DNA of 64,000 bases from Acidobacteriota bacterium (GCA_016201285.1 JACQDE010000029.1:1-64000); one strand, 5' to 3'. Positions 18,903 through 28,108 are shown, counted from the first letter of the stretch. Notes: generated by a model not told the origin, from the letters alone. Translations and numbers: made by a program.

Positions 18903-18950
18903 CTTTCTTCCTTCACTCTGCAACTCTGCCACTTTGGCACTCTGCAACCT
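18903..18950. repeat. Short-period CTCTGCAA/CTCTGCCA tract
   Basis: Imperfect 8-9 nt units read CACTCTGCAACTCTGCCACT and continue TTGGCACTCTGCAACC. The reverse complement family (CAGAGTGACAGAGTGG) occurs at 33112-33160 and 49297-49330. It lies just after the M61 gene 3' end. Confidence 0.65.
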
Positions 18951-20809
18951 TATTTTCTGCCTACCCAACTCTCATAGATCTTCCGCTGCGCCTCCGTCGG
19001 ATTCTCCACTGGCCGCAGCTTGAAGATCGTGTAGGGGTAAGGAACTGCGGTGAGGGAGATTTCTTTCATCTCGCCGCGGCGGATGACAGCAAGTTTTAAC
19101 GTGTCTCCTGGTTTCCGTTCCTCCATGGTCTTCAGGTATGCGTCCTGGTCCACCACCTTGCCGTCCACAGCCACGATCACGTCGCCGCGGTCGAGCCCCG
19201 CGTCCTCCGCCGGGCTTCCCGGAGTGATGTTGTTGATGCGCGCCCGGCCGTCGTCATCTCGCGTTACCGAGACGCCGATCCACGCCAGGCTGGGCGCTGG
19301 CATACGATCCACCTGGATGCCTGCGTAGCCGAAGAATGTCTCGTAGGGAACCGGCTCTTTTCCGCTGATGTACCGCCGGAAGATCTCGCCGATGTCCCTG
19401 CCGGCCACTTCATTTGCGGCTCGCACCGCATCCTCCGGCTCGAATCCCGGCTTCGGCAGCGCGTGCCGCTGGTAGAGCAGCCGCATCCAGTCGTCGAGCG
19501 ACTTCTGGTTGCCGGTCGCCTGCCGGATGGCGAAGTCGAGCAGGTGTCCGGCGATCTGCCCGCCATCGTAGTAGGAATAGTTCGCGTTGAGCAGGTTTGT
19601 GTCGCCCATCACTCCGGGGCGGAACCACGTGTCCCAGCTCGTGTCTTCGATGCTGCGCTCGCTGCGGCCGGGCTGCTGCTCGAATTCCGTCAGGAGTTGG
19701 GCGATCGAGTCGAGGTAGCGCTGCGGCGTCAGCAGTCCGGCGCGCAGCAATGTCAGGTCGCCGTAATAACTCGTCAGCCCTTCGGAGATCCAGAGCGCAG
19801 GCGTGTGCACCTCGCGGGAGTAGTCAAACGGCCCCAGCGCCTTCGGCCGCAGCCGCTTCACGTTCCAGGCGTGGTAGAACTCGTGGGACAGCACGGCGAG
19901 CTTCAGCTCGTAGTCCGTGGCATAGCGCCCCGCCGGTCGCAGGCTGTCCCAGTCGCTCGAGTAGTTGATCTGCGTCGAATTCAGGTGCTCGAGCCCGCCG
20001 CGCCCGCCCGGCCAGATGTGCATCAGGAACCAGTATTCGGCGAACGGCGCCGGGCGCTCTGCGCTTCCGGCCGCCGCCGCGTACATCGGCACGATCGTCT
20101 CCACAATCTTCTTCGCGTCCCGCGTGAACTACGAAAAATCTTTCTTCCCAATCACGTCGTGGATCACCATGTGGTAGGTGGCGCCGTCCGCGACGAACGT
20201 CTGCTCGGCGTAGCTGGAAATTTCCAGCGGCGAATCGGCCAGCCAGTCGTAATCCGCCGCGGCAAAGGTGTTTTCCGCCAGCCGCGTCATCCCCGTCGCC
20301 ACGCGCCAGCCGGCCGGCGTCGCGATCGCCAGCCGCACCGGCCGCTCCTTTCCACCCACCAGGTACATCCATACCGCCGGGCCGCCGAGGAAGGCGTGCT
20401 GGTCGTTGTACTGCGCCCAGCTGTTGGCGAGCGTGTTGGCGTAGAGCTTGTACTGCACCGTCACTGTTGCTGCGCCGCCCGTTTCCACGCGCCAGGTTTG
20501 CTTGTCGGTTTTGCGCCAGACCAGCTCTTTCCCGCCCGGGCCTGAGACGCGGAAGCCCTGCACGTTCTTCGCGTAGTCATTGATCCCATAGGAGCCCGGC
20601 GCCCACGCTGCCATGGCAAACTCCGCCACCGTCCCTTTCAGCCCGTTCGCGCGCACCGCAATCTCCAGCAGGTGCGAGCTCGGCTTGCCGAACCGCAGCT
20701 CATACTCCACCGGCTCCTCCTCTGCCGCGGCCACGGAGAACATCGCCATCAGCAAGATCGACGCCGCGACTAGCTTCCATGCTCTGTAGGGATTCATTTC
20801 GCGCCCCAT
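18950..20809 (-). pseudogene. M61 glycyl-aminopeptidase-like gene with amber stop
   Basis: This would encode an exported M61-family metallopeptidase of about 620 codons, normal for the family. It starts at 20809 with a signal peptide (LVAASILLMAMFSVAAA), then the M61 N-terminal beta domain. One in-frame TAG at 20131-20129 follows GKKDFS. The same frame continues FTRDAKKIVETIVPMY through HEFYHAWNVKRLRP (zinc site) to a C-terminal PDZ domain (GVSVTRDDDGRARINNI onward). The second part has ATG 20104 but no signal peptide. The only visible lesion is one codon, and TAC (Tyr) to TAG would explain it. It could be a recent pseudogene, a sequencing error or a strain variant. Confidence 0.8.
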
Positions 20810-20819
20810 TTTCTCTTTT

Positions 20820-21257
20820 CTATTTTCTATTTTCGTTTTTTCCGAGCCACAGCCGCGCCACGGCCTGCGCTACCGCCGCGCCCGCAGCGTCGAGTAGCAC
20901 ATCCTGCGCGGCCGCGCCGCGGCTGGGCACGAAGTACTGATGAAATTCGTCCGTCGCGGCATAGCCGGTGGAAATCAGCAGCGCCGCCAGCCCCCAGCGC
21001 AACCGCCAGCCGCCCGCCCCGCCCCGCAGACCGCGCAGCACCAGCAGGCTGAGAAAAAAGTATTCAACGAAATGCCCGGCTTTGCGGATCAGAAAATGCA
21101 ACTGGAACAGCGTTTCCGGCGGCGCATCGGGCAGCAACCATCTCAGAAACGGAATGATGAACCGGGAAGTGGATTCTCCCCCGAAGGCCCCGGTGGAGAA
21201 GAAAAAAATGGCGGCCGCCCACGCCATCGCTGGCCACCATTGGCGCAACCAGCGCAT
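20820..21257 (-). CDS. VanZ-family membrane protein
   Basis: The 145-residue product has three to four hydrophobic helices. VanZ family signatures are RKAGHFVEYFFLSLLVLRGLR in the middle and ATDEFHQYFVPSRGAAAQDVLLD near the end. Family members include the teicoplanin-resistance protein VanZ, but most have no established role. The ATG at 21257 lies 33 nt downstream of a displaced guaB 3' end, so guaB and this gene were probably neighbours before the insertion at 21.3-23.2 kb. Confidence 0.85.
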   Translation of the reverse strand: MRWLRQWWPAMAWAAAIFFFSTGAFGGESTSRFIIPFLRWLLPDAPPETLFQLHFLIRKAGHFVEYFFLSLLVLRGLRGGAGGWRLRWGLAALLISTGYAATDEFHQYFVPSRGAAAQDVLLDAAGAAVAQAVARLWLGKNENRK

Positions 21258-21290
21258 GTCAGCGATGCTGCTTTCGGCGCGGCGTCACAT

Positions 21291-21365
21291 TCACTCCAGG
21301 CGGTAGTTCGGCGCCTCGCGCGTGATGATCACGTCGTGCACGTGGCTTGCGCCAAAACCCTCGGA
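21291..21365 (-). other. Displaced remnant of guaB 3' end
   Basis: Read on the minus strand this gives [20 protein letters not shown] then YRLE and stop, matching the C-terminus of IMP dehydrogenase. The final codons are TAC CGC CTG GAG TGA, against TAT AGG TTG GAG TAG at the end of the intact guaB. Bases 21304-21348 are identical over 45 bp to 23142-23186. No start codon or rest of guaB is attached, so this is a leftover gene end. Confidence 0.9.
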
Positions 21366-21376
21366 CGCTTGAGTCT

Positions 21377-21928
21377 CTAACAATCGGCTATTGCTTGACA
21401 CAGATCTCCAAATGCTGGACAGCGCCTTGCGACCACTTCCGGATCAATCGCGTTAGCAATCTTTCTGGCAACTTCCGGCGTGTACGTAATTCTTGCACGT
21501 GAAAGAATCGCTTGGAGGTCGTCTTTTGGGGATGTTAATTCTTCGATTTGGTCCGCAATTCTTTCAACCGGCCGCCCGATTGCTCGAGAAATAGCATCGT
21601 GGTCGGCGAGAAACCAAGCCTCGAGCTCCTGGATGGCAAATTCAAAGGAGACCGAAAAGGGATATTGGGGGCGGCCCGATATCTTGGCCTCCATATTTCG
21701 CTTGAGTTGTACAGGGTCTTTGCCATCCGAGTCGCGAACAACAAATGCCTTATCGATATTCAAATCCCGGAACTCTTCAAGTGAGATGTCGAACCTTCTG
21801 TTCAGACCACCCCTTTCCGCCCAAGAACGAGTTTCTATATCGCATCTAACACCAAAGCATTTCCTCGCAATCTCTTTGACGGCTTTCTCGTCGCTTGCTC
21901 CTTCCACCACGAAGCCAAAACGAGGCAT
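21377..21928 (-). CDS. DUF4276-like TOPRIM-fold protein
   Basis: The 183-residue product starts MPRFGFVVEGASDEKAVKEI. A TOPRIM-like acidic pattern is visible: Glu9 in VVEGASDE, Asp66 and Asp68 in VVRDSDG, and IQELEAWFLAD (99-109). This resembles the DUF4276/RloB group of nuclease-like proteins, which often sit beside SMC-like ATPases in defence modules such as AbiL, with PARIS analogous in layout. The ATG shares its A with the ATPase TGA (TGATG), so the two are translationally coupled. An in-frame ATG 10 codons upstream would overlap the ATPase gene. Low GC relative to neighbours suggests transfer. Nuclease function is inferred. Confidence 0.75.
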   Translation of the reverse strand: MPRFGFVVEGASDEKAVKEIARKCFGVRCDIETRSWAERGGLNRRFDISLEEFRDLNIDKAFVVRDSDGKDPVQLKRNMEAKISGRPQYPFSVSFEFAIQELEAWFLADHDAISRAIGRPVERIADQIEELTSPKDDLQAILSRARITYTPEVARKIANAIDPEVVARRCPAFGDLCQAIADC

Positions 21929-23085
21929 CAGAGGCCGCCCAATGCGCCGGAATACCAAAGTTCACCAAGGCCAACCTGCTCTCTTGCGAGCATGTCTCTG
22001 AGATTCTGTCTCGAACTCGGACGTGACCATGTTGTTTCTCCATTTCGCCGCTCCATGACGATCAAGTCCTCGAGGTTCACTTTATCAACCAAGTGTGGCG
22101 AATGTGTTGTCACGATGATCTGAGCTGCGTTTGGTCCTAGCTCCTTGGCGACCTGCCCTTGCACTTGTACCAAAGTATCCAATAGGCGCGGGTGAAGATG
22201 GTTTTCTGGCTCTTCGACGCAATACAGTGGGGCCCCAAGTTCGTCGGGAGCAAAGATGAGTGAAAGAAACGCCAGAAAAACGAGTTCTCCGTGGGCCATC
22301 CTCCAGATGTTCACTACGTCCTTTAAGTTCTTTTCTCGCGCAATTAAGTGGGTAGTCGAGAATTGCGTGGGTGGAGTCAGAAACTCAACCAATTCTGGCA
22401 ATGCATCCGCAATTACCTGCTTAATGCGCTCTTTTGACTCAGGGTGTTTCGTGAAAAGCGTCATCAACCAACTCGAAAGGTTTTCGCCTGTCTCAGCTAG
22501 AAACCCTTGGAGCACAGCCGCATTTGCTTGCTTCATGACTTGCGGAATCAGGTCATAGAAATGCCATGCAGATAAATAGCTCTTGAACTCCATGCCTTCC
22601 CAACCAGGGACCTTCAGTTCCAGTGCAGAACTGTTTGGCGAACCTGTGGTGTCAGTAACTCTCGTGCCGTCTGCCCTGTTCACATGTCCTTGACCACTTT
22701 TCAAGTCGACAAGAACAATCTCTTTTTCAGCAACCGCTGCAATAAGTCTTTCAAATTCGATAAAAAAGTAGCCGGATGGGCTTCCAACTATTGATATTTC
22801 GTAAGAAAATCGTGCAGGATCACCGTTTGTTTGTTTTTCGCCTTCGAGCAACAGAGAAATGCGATCCTCTGATCGCGAGCCTTTCCAGATCACCTCGGGG
22901 AAGCCACCGCGATCTATGAAGGTCTGGATGAGGCCTTTCAGGCAGATCTGCGTCATGAATCTGAGGCACTCGATCAAATTCGTCTTTCCCGCCATGTTGG
23001 GGCCGACAAGCACATTCATTTGTCCGAGTCCAATATCAAAGTCTCTAAGGCTCAGAAAATTCTTGACTCGCAATCGCTTGATCAT
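21928..23085 (-). CDS. SMC/OLD-like AAA ATPase (AAA_21 type)
   Basis: The 385-residue product opens MIKRLRVKNFLSLRDFDIG, the typical start of RecF/SMC-like ATPases. Walker A is GPNMAGKTN (28-36), Walker B LYCVEEPENHLHP (287-299), and the switch region VTTHSPHLV (325-333). The region between is long and includes the family's middle domain. No TOPRIM domain is fused; that role would fall to the downstream DUF4276 protein. GGGGGT lies 8 nt before the ATG, and the start is only 43 bp after the guaB stop, in the same direction, so transcription may be borrowed from guaB. Codon use is AT-richer than in neighbours. A two-component anti-phage module is the leading guess. Confidence 0.8.
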   Translation of the reverse strand: MIKRLRVKNFLSLRDFDIGLGQMNVLVGPNMAGKTNLIECLRFMTQICLKGLIQTFIDRGGFPEVIWKGSRSEDRISLLLEGEKQTNGDPARFSYEISIVGSPSGYFFIEFERLIAAVAEKEIVLVDLKSGQGHVNRADGTRVTDTTGSPNSSALELKVPGWEGMEFKSYLSAWHFYDLIPQVMKQANAAVLQGFLAETGENLSSWLMTLFTKHPESKERIKQVIADALPELVEFLTPPTQFSTTHLIAREKNLKDVVNIWRMAHGELVFLAFLSLIFAPDELGAPLYCVEEPENHLHPRLLDTLVQVQGQVAKELGPNAAQIIVTTHSPHLVDKVNLEDLIVMERRNGETTWSRPSSRQNLRDMLAREQVGLGELWYSGALGGL

Positions 23086-23128
23086 TGAACTGACCCCCGC
23101 GCAGTGTAACTACTGAGCTCAGAGGATT

Positions 23129-24589
23129 CTACTCCAACCTATAGTTCGGCGCCTCGCGCGTGATGATCACGTCGTGCACGTGGCTTTCTCTCAGCCCCGC
23201 GGACGTGATGCGGATGAACTTCGCGCGCTCCTGCAATTCCTTCAGGCTGGACACGCCGCAATACCCCATGCCGCTCTTCAGCCCGCCCACGAGCTGTTCC
23301 ACCAGCGCGCTGAGCGGCCCCTTGTACGGCACGCGCCCCTCGACGCCTTCCGGCACCGACTTGCCCCGCTCCGCCGTTTCCTGCGCGTAGCGATCCGCCG
23401 AGCCTGCCTCCATCGCACCCAGCGAGCCCATCCCGCGGTACGACTTGAACGTGCGCCCCTGATAGAGAATTGTTTCGCCCGGCGACTCTTCCGTTCCGGC
23501 CAGCAGGCTGCCGATCATCACCGTGGACGCGCCCGCGGCGATGGCTTTGGTCACGTCTCCGGAGAATTTCACGCCGCCATCGGCGATAATGGGCACACCG
23601 GTGCCTTTGGCGGCACGCGACGCCTCGAGAATGGCGGTAATCTGCGGAACGCCCGCGCCGGTCACGACGCGCGTGGTGCAGATCGACCCCGGCCCGATGC
23701 CCACTTTCAGCCCGTCAATCCCCAGCGCGATCAGGTCGCGCGCGCCCTCGTAGGTGCCCACGTTTCCGGCGATCACCTGCATCTCCGGCAGGCGCTTCTT
23801 GACGTCCTGGATCGCTTCCATCACGCGGGTCGAATGCCCGTGCGCGGTGTCAATCGCTAGGACGTCAACGTGCGCCTTGGCCAGAGCCTGCCCGCGCTCG
23901 AGGAAGTCGCCGGTGGCGCCGATAGCCGCGCCCACGCGCAGCCGCCCGTGCTCGTCCTTGGCGGCGATCGGATAGTCGCGTTTCTTCTGGATGTCCTTGA
24001 CGGTGATCAGCCCCTTCAGGTTGTACTCGCTGTCCACCACCAGCAGCTTTTCGATGCGGTGCTTCTGCAAACTGCGCTCGGCTTCTTCGAGCGTGGTGCC
24101 CACCGCAACCGTGACCAGGTTGTCCTTGGTCATCACCGCGCTGACCGGCTGGTCCAGGTTGCGCTCGAAGCGCAGGTCGCGGTTGGTCAGGATGCCGACG
24201 AGCTTGGAGCCGCGCGTCACCGGCAGACCGGAGATGCGGTACTTGGCCATAATGTCCAGCGCCTGGCGCACGGAGTGCTCCGGCTCGATGGTCACTGGCG
24301 CCACAATCATGCCGCTTTCCGACCGCTTCACGCGGTCCACTTCCTCCGCCTGTTTCTCGATGCTCATGTTGCGGTGGATGAACCCGATGCCGCCCTGCCG
24401 CGCGATGGCGATGGCCAGGCGCGACTCGGTCACCGTGTCCATCGCCGCGGCAATCACCGGGATGTTCAGCTCCAGCTTGCGCGTCAGCCAGGTGCGCGTG
24501 TGCACCTGCGTCGGCAGCACCGACGATTTCCCCGGCACGAGCAGTACATCGTCAAACGTCAGTCCCTCAGGAATCGCTCCGTCCGTCAT
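23129..24589 (-). CDS. guaB: Inosine-5'-monophosphate dehydrogenase
   Basis: GuaB oxidises IMP to XMP, the committed step of GMP synthesis. The 486-residue product has the TIM barrel interrupted by two CBS domains (about residues 95-205) and the catalytic Cys in [15 protein letters not shown]. The mobile flap and active-site region follow, with [14 protein letters not shown] and [10 protein letters not shown]. The C-terminus is [18 protein letters not shown]. Its final codons TAT AGG TTG GAG TAG are unlike the GC-rich gene and differ from the displaced copy at 21291, so the 3' end was probably exchanged. Confidence 0.98.
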   Translation of the reverse strand: MTDGAIPEGLTFDDVLLVPGKSSVLPTQVHTRTWLTRKLELNIPVIAAAMDTVTESRLAIAIARQGGIGFIHRNMSIEKQAEEVDRVKRSESGMIVAPVTIEPEHSVRQALDIMAKYRISGLPVTRGSKLVGILTNRDLRFERNLDQPVSAVMTKDNLVTVAVGTTLEEAERSLQKHRIEKLLVVDSEYNLKGLITVKDIQKKRDYPIAAKDEHGRLRVGAAIGATGDFLERGQALAKAHVDVLAIDTAHGHSTRVMEAIQDVKKRLPEMQVIAGNVGTYEGARDLIALGIDGLKVGIGPGSICTTRVVTGAGVPQITAILEASRAAKGTGVPIIADGGVKFSGDVTKAIAAGASTVMIGSLLAGTEESPGETILYQGRTFKSYRGMGSLGAMEAGSADRYAQETAERGKSVPEGVEGRVPYKGPLSALVEQLVGGLKSGMGYCGVSSLKELQERAKFIRITSAGLRESHVHDVIITREAPNYRLE

Positions 24590-24922
24590 ATGGTACCCAG
24601 TCCTTGTAGCCCGCCTCTTCTCCCGAAGCTTCGGGAGGCTGGGCTTCTATTCTGCTCTGTAGGGGGGCGGAACTTGTCCCGACGATCTTTGTCGGGAGCC
24701 CCGCCCTGGAACGTCTTCATTCGCCCCATAAACATCGCAGCCCAGCGGGTGGCCGCTGGGCTCGACTTTCTTCCTCACTGTGACAAAAAACCTTCATAAG
24801 TGAAGCTGTCATTCTAGGGGCCTCCGCTCCACCCGTCAAGCGGTCCGCTGCCTCGCGCCGGGCTTCGGACTGGCGCTTTCCTCGTGTAGAATCCTGTCAG
24901 CCCGCGCCCGCGAGGTGCCGCC
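24590..24922. other. Intergenic region upstream of guaB and DUF2721 gene
   Basis: This 333-bp divergent region holds repeats. Bases 24605-24645 are TGTAGCCCGCCTCT with an inserted TCCCGAAGCTTCGGGA palindrome. Bases 24657-24711 are TGTAGGGGGGCGG...TGTCCCGACGATC...GTCGGGAGCCCCGCC. It must contain promoters for guaB (leftward) and the 24923 gene (rightward), but no convincing -35/-10 pair is visible. Confidence 0.6.
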
Positions 24923-25429
24923 ATGCAGGAGTTCTCCCGGTTTTTCCAGGCGGTCGTTTCCCCCGCGATCTTTGTCTCTGCCGGTGCGCTGCTCATGCTC
25001 TCGCTGAATGTGCGGCTGATGGGCATTGTCACACGGATGCGGCAGTTTCACCGCGAAAAGCACGCGGCCGCCCGCGCCGGCCGCGCCCAGGAAGCCGCGG
25101 CTCTGTCCGAGCAGATCATTTCCATTGAATCCCGCGCCGAGCGCATCCGCAAGGCTTGTCAGTTCACCTTGCTCTCCCTGGCCGGCACAATTGTCACCTG
25201 CCTGCTGCTTGGTTTTGGCCTCTACTGGCCCGCCGCTCAGACCGTCGCGGTGGTTGTCTTTGTGGCCGCCATTTTCTGTCTGCTGGTGGGAACGTTTTTC
25301 TATCTGGCGGAAATCACCGTGGCCCTCAGCTCCGTCCGCGATGAGACCAAGTACTTCCATCTGATTGACCTGGGCGTGCGCGCGGTGAGCGAGGCCGGTC
25401 CCGATAGCGAAAACCCCGAACGGCGGTGA
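24923..25429 (+). CDS. DUF2721 family membrane protein
   Basis: The 168-residue product has an N-terminal helix (SPAIFVSAGALLMLSLNVRLMG), a charged cytoplasmic segment (VTRMRQFHREKHAAARAG) and two further helices. The order matches DUF2721, whose function is unknown. GAGGTGCCGCC precedes ATG 24923. Confidence 0.8.
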   Translation: MQEFSRFFQAVVSPAIFVSAGALLMLSLNVRLMGIVTRMRQFHREKHAAARAGRAQEAAALSEQIISIESRAERIRKACQFTLLSLAGTIVTCLLLGFGLYWPAAQTVAVVVFVAAIFCLLVGTFFYLAEITVALSSVRDETKYFHLIDLGVRAVSEAGPDSENPERR

Positions 25430-25475
25430 CCGCCGGTGCGTTGCGGCAATCGCCGGCGTATCGTACAGTGGTTGC

Positions 25476-26480
25476 GTGATTCCCTTCGAGCCGCATCCAC
25501 TCCTGCGCAACCCCCACGCGATGACGCTGGTCGCGTCGCGGTTGCCGCGAAGATTTCCGTACCTTACCCCGCCAAGCGACCGGCTTTTCGAGGTCGAGCC
25601 GGGCTCGCGAATCCTCGGCCACTGTCACTGGCAGCAGCAACCTCGCCGTCACTCCACCCTGATTCTCGTCCACGGGCTCGAGGGCTCCACCGAGTCGCTT
25701 TACGTGCTCGGCTGCGCCAATAAAGCGCTCGCCGCCGGTTTCAATGTGATCCGCCTGAATCAGCGCAACTGTGGCTCCACCGAGCACCTCACGCCCACGC
25801 TCTACAACTCCGGCCTTTCCGGCGATTTCCGCGCAGTCGTGCTGGAATTGGCGGAGCGCGACCTCCTGCCGGAGATTTTCATTTCCGGCTGGTCCATGGG
25901 CGGCAACCTGGTGCTGAAAATGGCTGGCGAGTTCGGCGATGCGCCGCCTCCCGCGCTCCGCGGCGTGGTTGGCGTCTGTCCTTCATTCGATCTCGAAACG
26001 TCGGCGCCCGTTTGTGATGCGAAGGAAAACCGCTTTTACCGCTGGCACTTCGTCCGCAACCTCAAGAAGCGCTACGGCATCAAGGCCAGGCTCTTTCCGG
26101 AGCGCTACCGCCTCAACGGAGATGTGCTGGACCGCATCCGCACCATCCGCGATTTTGACGACGTGATCACCGCGCCCAATTTCGGCTACCGCGACGCTGC
26201 TGATTACTATCACCACGCCAGCGCCATCCGCGTTGTGGCCGATATCCGCGTCCCCACCCTGGTCCTCACCGCGCAGGACGATCCACTCATTCCCTTCGAG
26301 TCTTTTCAAAAGCCGCAGCTCACCGGCAACCCGCGGATCACGCTGGTCGCGCCGGAATCCGGCGGGCACTGCGGCTTCGTCTCGTGCCACGACGGCGGCG
26401 AGCGCTTTTGGGCGGAGGCGAGAATTATGGAATTCTGCAGGGAACACTCGGAACTATTGAAACGGAAGCAAGGAAGTTAG
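25476..26480 (+). CDS. YheT-like alpha/beta hydrolase
   Basis: The 334-residue product starts with GTG at 25476 (MIPFEPHPLLRNPHAMTLVA), the typical N-terminus of the YheT/AB hydrolase-4 family, putative esterases. The nucleophile elbow is GWSMGGN, the acid LTAQDDPLIP and the His ESGGHCGF. NQRNCGSTEHL follows the oxyanion region. No signal peptide. Substrate unknown. Confidence 0.88.
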   Translation: MIPFEPHPLLRNPHAMTLVASRLPRRFPYLTPPSDRLFEVEPGSRILGHCHWQQQPRRHSTLILVHGLEGSTESLYVLGCANKALAAGFNVIRLNQRNCGSTEHLTPTLYNSGLSGDFRAVVLELAERDLLPEIFISGWSMGGNLVLKMAGEFGDAPPPALRGVVGVCPSFDLETSAPVCDAKENRFYRWHFVRNLKKRYGIKARLFPERYRLNGDVLDRIRTIRDFDDVITAPNFGYRDAADYYHHASAIRVVADIRVPTLVLTAQDDPLIPFESFQKPQLTGNPRITLVAPESGGHCGFVSCHDGGERFWAEARIMEFCREHSELLKRKQGS

Positions 26481-26570
26481 GACGTAAGGAAGTAGGGACG
26501 AAATAAAGTTGCGGCCGGACAGCCAGAAGGCTGGCGGTTTTTCCAGCTTCCTTATTTCCTTGCTTCATTT

Positions 26571-27854
26571 TTATCCAAACGGGTTTTCCAGCGACGCCGC
26601 AAACCCCGGCGTGAGCAGCCGCGCCGGGCTGTTCTCCTCGATCACCATCACGTCCTCGCAGCGCACGCCGTATTCGCCGCGCACGTAGATGCCCGGCTCG
26701 TTCGAAAACGTCATCCCCGGCTCGAGCACGGTCTTGCTGCCGCGCACGAGGTAGGGATGCTCGTGGCCCTCGAGCCCGATGCCGTGGCCCAGCCGGTGCG
26801 TGAACTGCTCGTAGTTCTTGCCGAAACCGGCGTCAGTGATCACTTTGCGCGCGGCATCGTCCAACGCGCCGGAGAGCTTGCCGCGCTGCGCCGCGGCGAG
26901 CGCCGCGTCCTGCGCCTTGCGCACCGTCTCAAACGCGCGCTTCACTTTGTCGGAGGCTTTTCCGAGCACCGTCGTGCGCGTCACGTCGGATGCGTAGCCC
27001 TCGACGGACGTGCCGCCGTCCACCAGCACCACGTCGCCTTCCTTCAGCTTCTGCGGCTTGGTCGTGCCGTGCGGCAGCGCCGCCCATTCGCCGAAGAGCA
27101 CCAGCGCGCCGCCGCTCAGCTCCATTTTTTGAAGAGCCTGAGAGATTAACCCGCCCAACTCGCGCTGCGTCATGCCTTCGTGGATGGACGCAAACGCAGC
27201 TTTGTACGCCTCGACGATGGCCTCGCACGCCAGCGCCATCAATTCAAGCTCATGCGCCGTCTTGCGCCCGCGGCAACCCACCGTGATTGGGTCGCCGCTC
27301 GCGTACTGGAAACCCGGCGCGGCCTGGCGCAGCCCATCGAAGAAAAAGTACGGCGTTGCTTCGCTGATGCCGATTCGCCCTGTCCGCATACTGCGCTCCG
27401 CCAGCGCCCTGGCCACGAGCGCATAGGGGCTTTCGTCTTCCTGCCACGCGCGGATCGCCATTGGCCAGCGGACCAGCTCGCGCAGCCGGCCTTCCTCGAA
27501 CGCCGGGCAGACCAGGAACGGCTCGCCCTGCCGCGGAATCGTGAGCGCCATCAGGCGCTCGCCGCCGCCCCAACGGATGCCGGTGAAGTAATACTGCGTG
27601 CTCCCCGGCGTGACGTAGAGCGCATCGTACTTCGGTCTGGTGTCGCCCATCAGCTTCTGCGCCTGCGCGACGCGCGCCTGAAATTCCACGTTCGTAATGG
27701 GTTTCACGCGGTCGCCCAACGGCTTCAGCTTCTCGAATGCTTCCGGCAACGCGCGCTGCTGCGCTTCCGCTCCTTGCACAAACGCAGTGGCGAGCCCGGC
27801 GGCGACCGGCGCCATCGCTCCGGCCTTGAGCAAGTTGCGGCGCGAAATCCCCAT
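26571..27854 (-). CDS. Tat-exported M24 family peptidase
   Basis: An Xaa-Pro aminopeptidase-like metallopeptidase. I chose ATG 27854 because GGAGGAACTC sits directly upstream and the protein then opens with a Tat signal, SRRNLLKAGAMAPVAAG, cleaved near AEAQ. The 427-residue product has the creatinase-type N-terminal domain. The dinuclear metal site follows: VDGGTSVEGYASDVTRT (two Asp), HRLGHGIGLEGHE (His), FSNEPGIYV (Glu) and VRCEDVMVI (Glu). Periplasmic location is inferred from the signal. Confidence 0.9.
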   Translation of the reverse strand: MGISRRNLLKAGAMAPVAAGLATAFVQGAEAQQRALPEAFEKLKPLGDRVKPITNVEFQARVAQAQKLMGDTRPKYDALYVTPGSTQYYFTGIRWGGGERLMALTIPRQGEPFLVCPAFEEGRLRELVRWPMAIRAWQEDESPYALVARALAERSMRTGRIGISEATPYFFFDGLRQAAPGFQYASGDPITVGCRGRKTAHELELMALACEAIVEAYKAAFASIHEGMTQRELGGLISQALQKMELSGGALVLFGEWAALPHGTTKPQKLKEGDVVLVDGGTSVEGYASDVTRTTVLGKASDKVKRAFETVRKAQDAALAAAQRGKLSGALDDAARKVITDAGFGKNYEQFTHRLGHGIGLEGHEHPYLVRGSKTVLEPGMTFSNEPGIYVRGEYGVRCEDVMVIEENSPARLLTPGFAASLENPFG

Positions 27855-27914
27855 GAGTTCCTCCAATGGTTTCAACGGACGGCACAGCGCGAACTGACGT
27901 TTCTTTTCCGGCCC

Positions 27915-27967
27915 GTGTAGCGCTGGCCGGAACTTGCCCCCGCGTCTTTTGTCGGGAGGCTGGCATC
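27915..27967. repeat. GTGTAGCGCTGGCC...GTCGGGAGGCTGGC repeat
   Basis: GTGTAGCGCTGGCCGGAAC, then TTGCCCCCGCGTCTTTTGT and CGGGAGGCTGGCAT. It resembles 24657-24711 and lies upstream of the M24 gene. Confidence 0.6.
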
Positions 27968-28046
27968 TGTGTTTCATCCAAACTCGCGAAACGCCGTTTC
28001 TACTTTGATGCGGCAGGGAAGTCAAGGAAGGGCTGAAAAAAATGTA

Positions 28047-28080
28047 GGGGCACGCTCCCGAAGCTTCGGGAGCGTGCCCC
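28047..28080. repeat. 34-bp perfect palindrome
   Basis: GGGGCACGCTCCCGAAG is followed directly by its exact reverse complement, with no loop. It lies 29 bp beyond the 3' end of the BON lipoprotein gene. The central CCCGAAGCTTCGGG also occurs at 24621. No T-tract on either side. It may end transcription or be a repeat element. Confidence 0.8.
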
Positions 28081-28108
28081 TGCGCACCACACGACGATTG
28101 GAAACAGT

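Larger units (their letters stand above)
21304..23186 (-). mobile_element. Putative guaB-targeting insertion carrying an ATPase/TOPRIM pair
   Basis: A 1.8-kb segment bounded by a perfect 45-bp direct repeat (21304-21348 and 23142-23186), both copies being guaB 3'-terminal coding sequence. Inside are only two genes, visibly poorer in GC than the flanks. The inner right end restores the last guaB codons with different synonymous codons. No integrase, transposase or terminal inverted repeat is seen. Site-specific integration at a gene 3' end followed by integrase loss would fit, as would homology-assisted capture of a neighbour's guaB end plus cargo. Confidence 0.65.

Noticed and set aside
20129-20131. 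Amber codon as pyrrolysine-type recoding
   Set aside because: No supporting system or structured element is seen, and many genes here end in TAG.
19463-20545. 360-codon plus-strand ORF over the broken M61 gene
   Set aside because: Antisense shadow; it crosses the site of the amber codon but has no recognisable motif.
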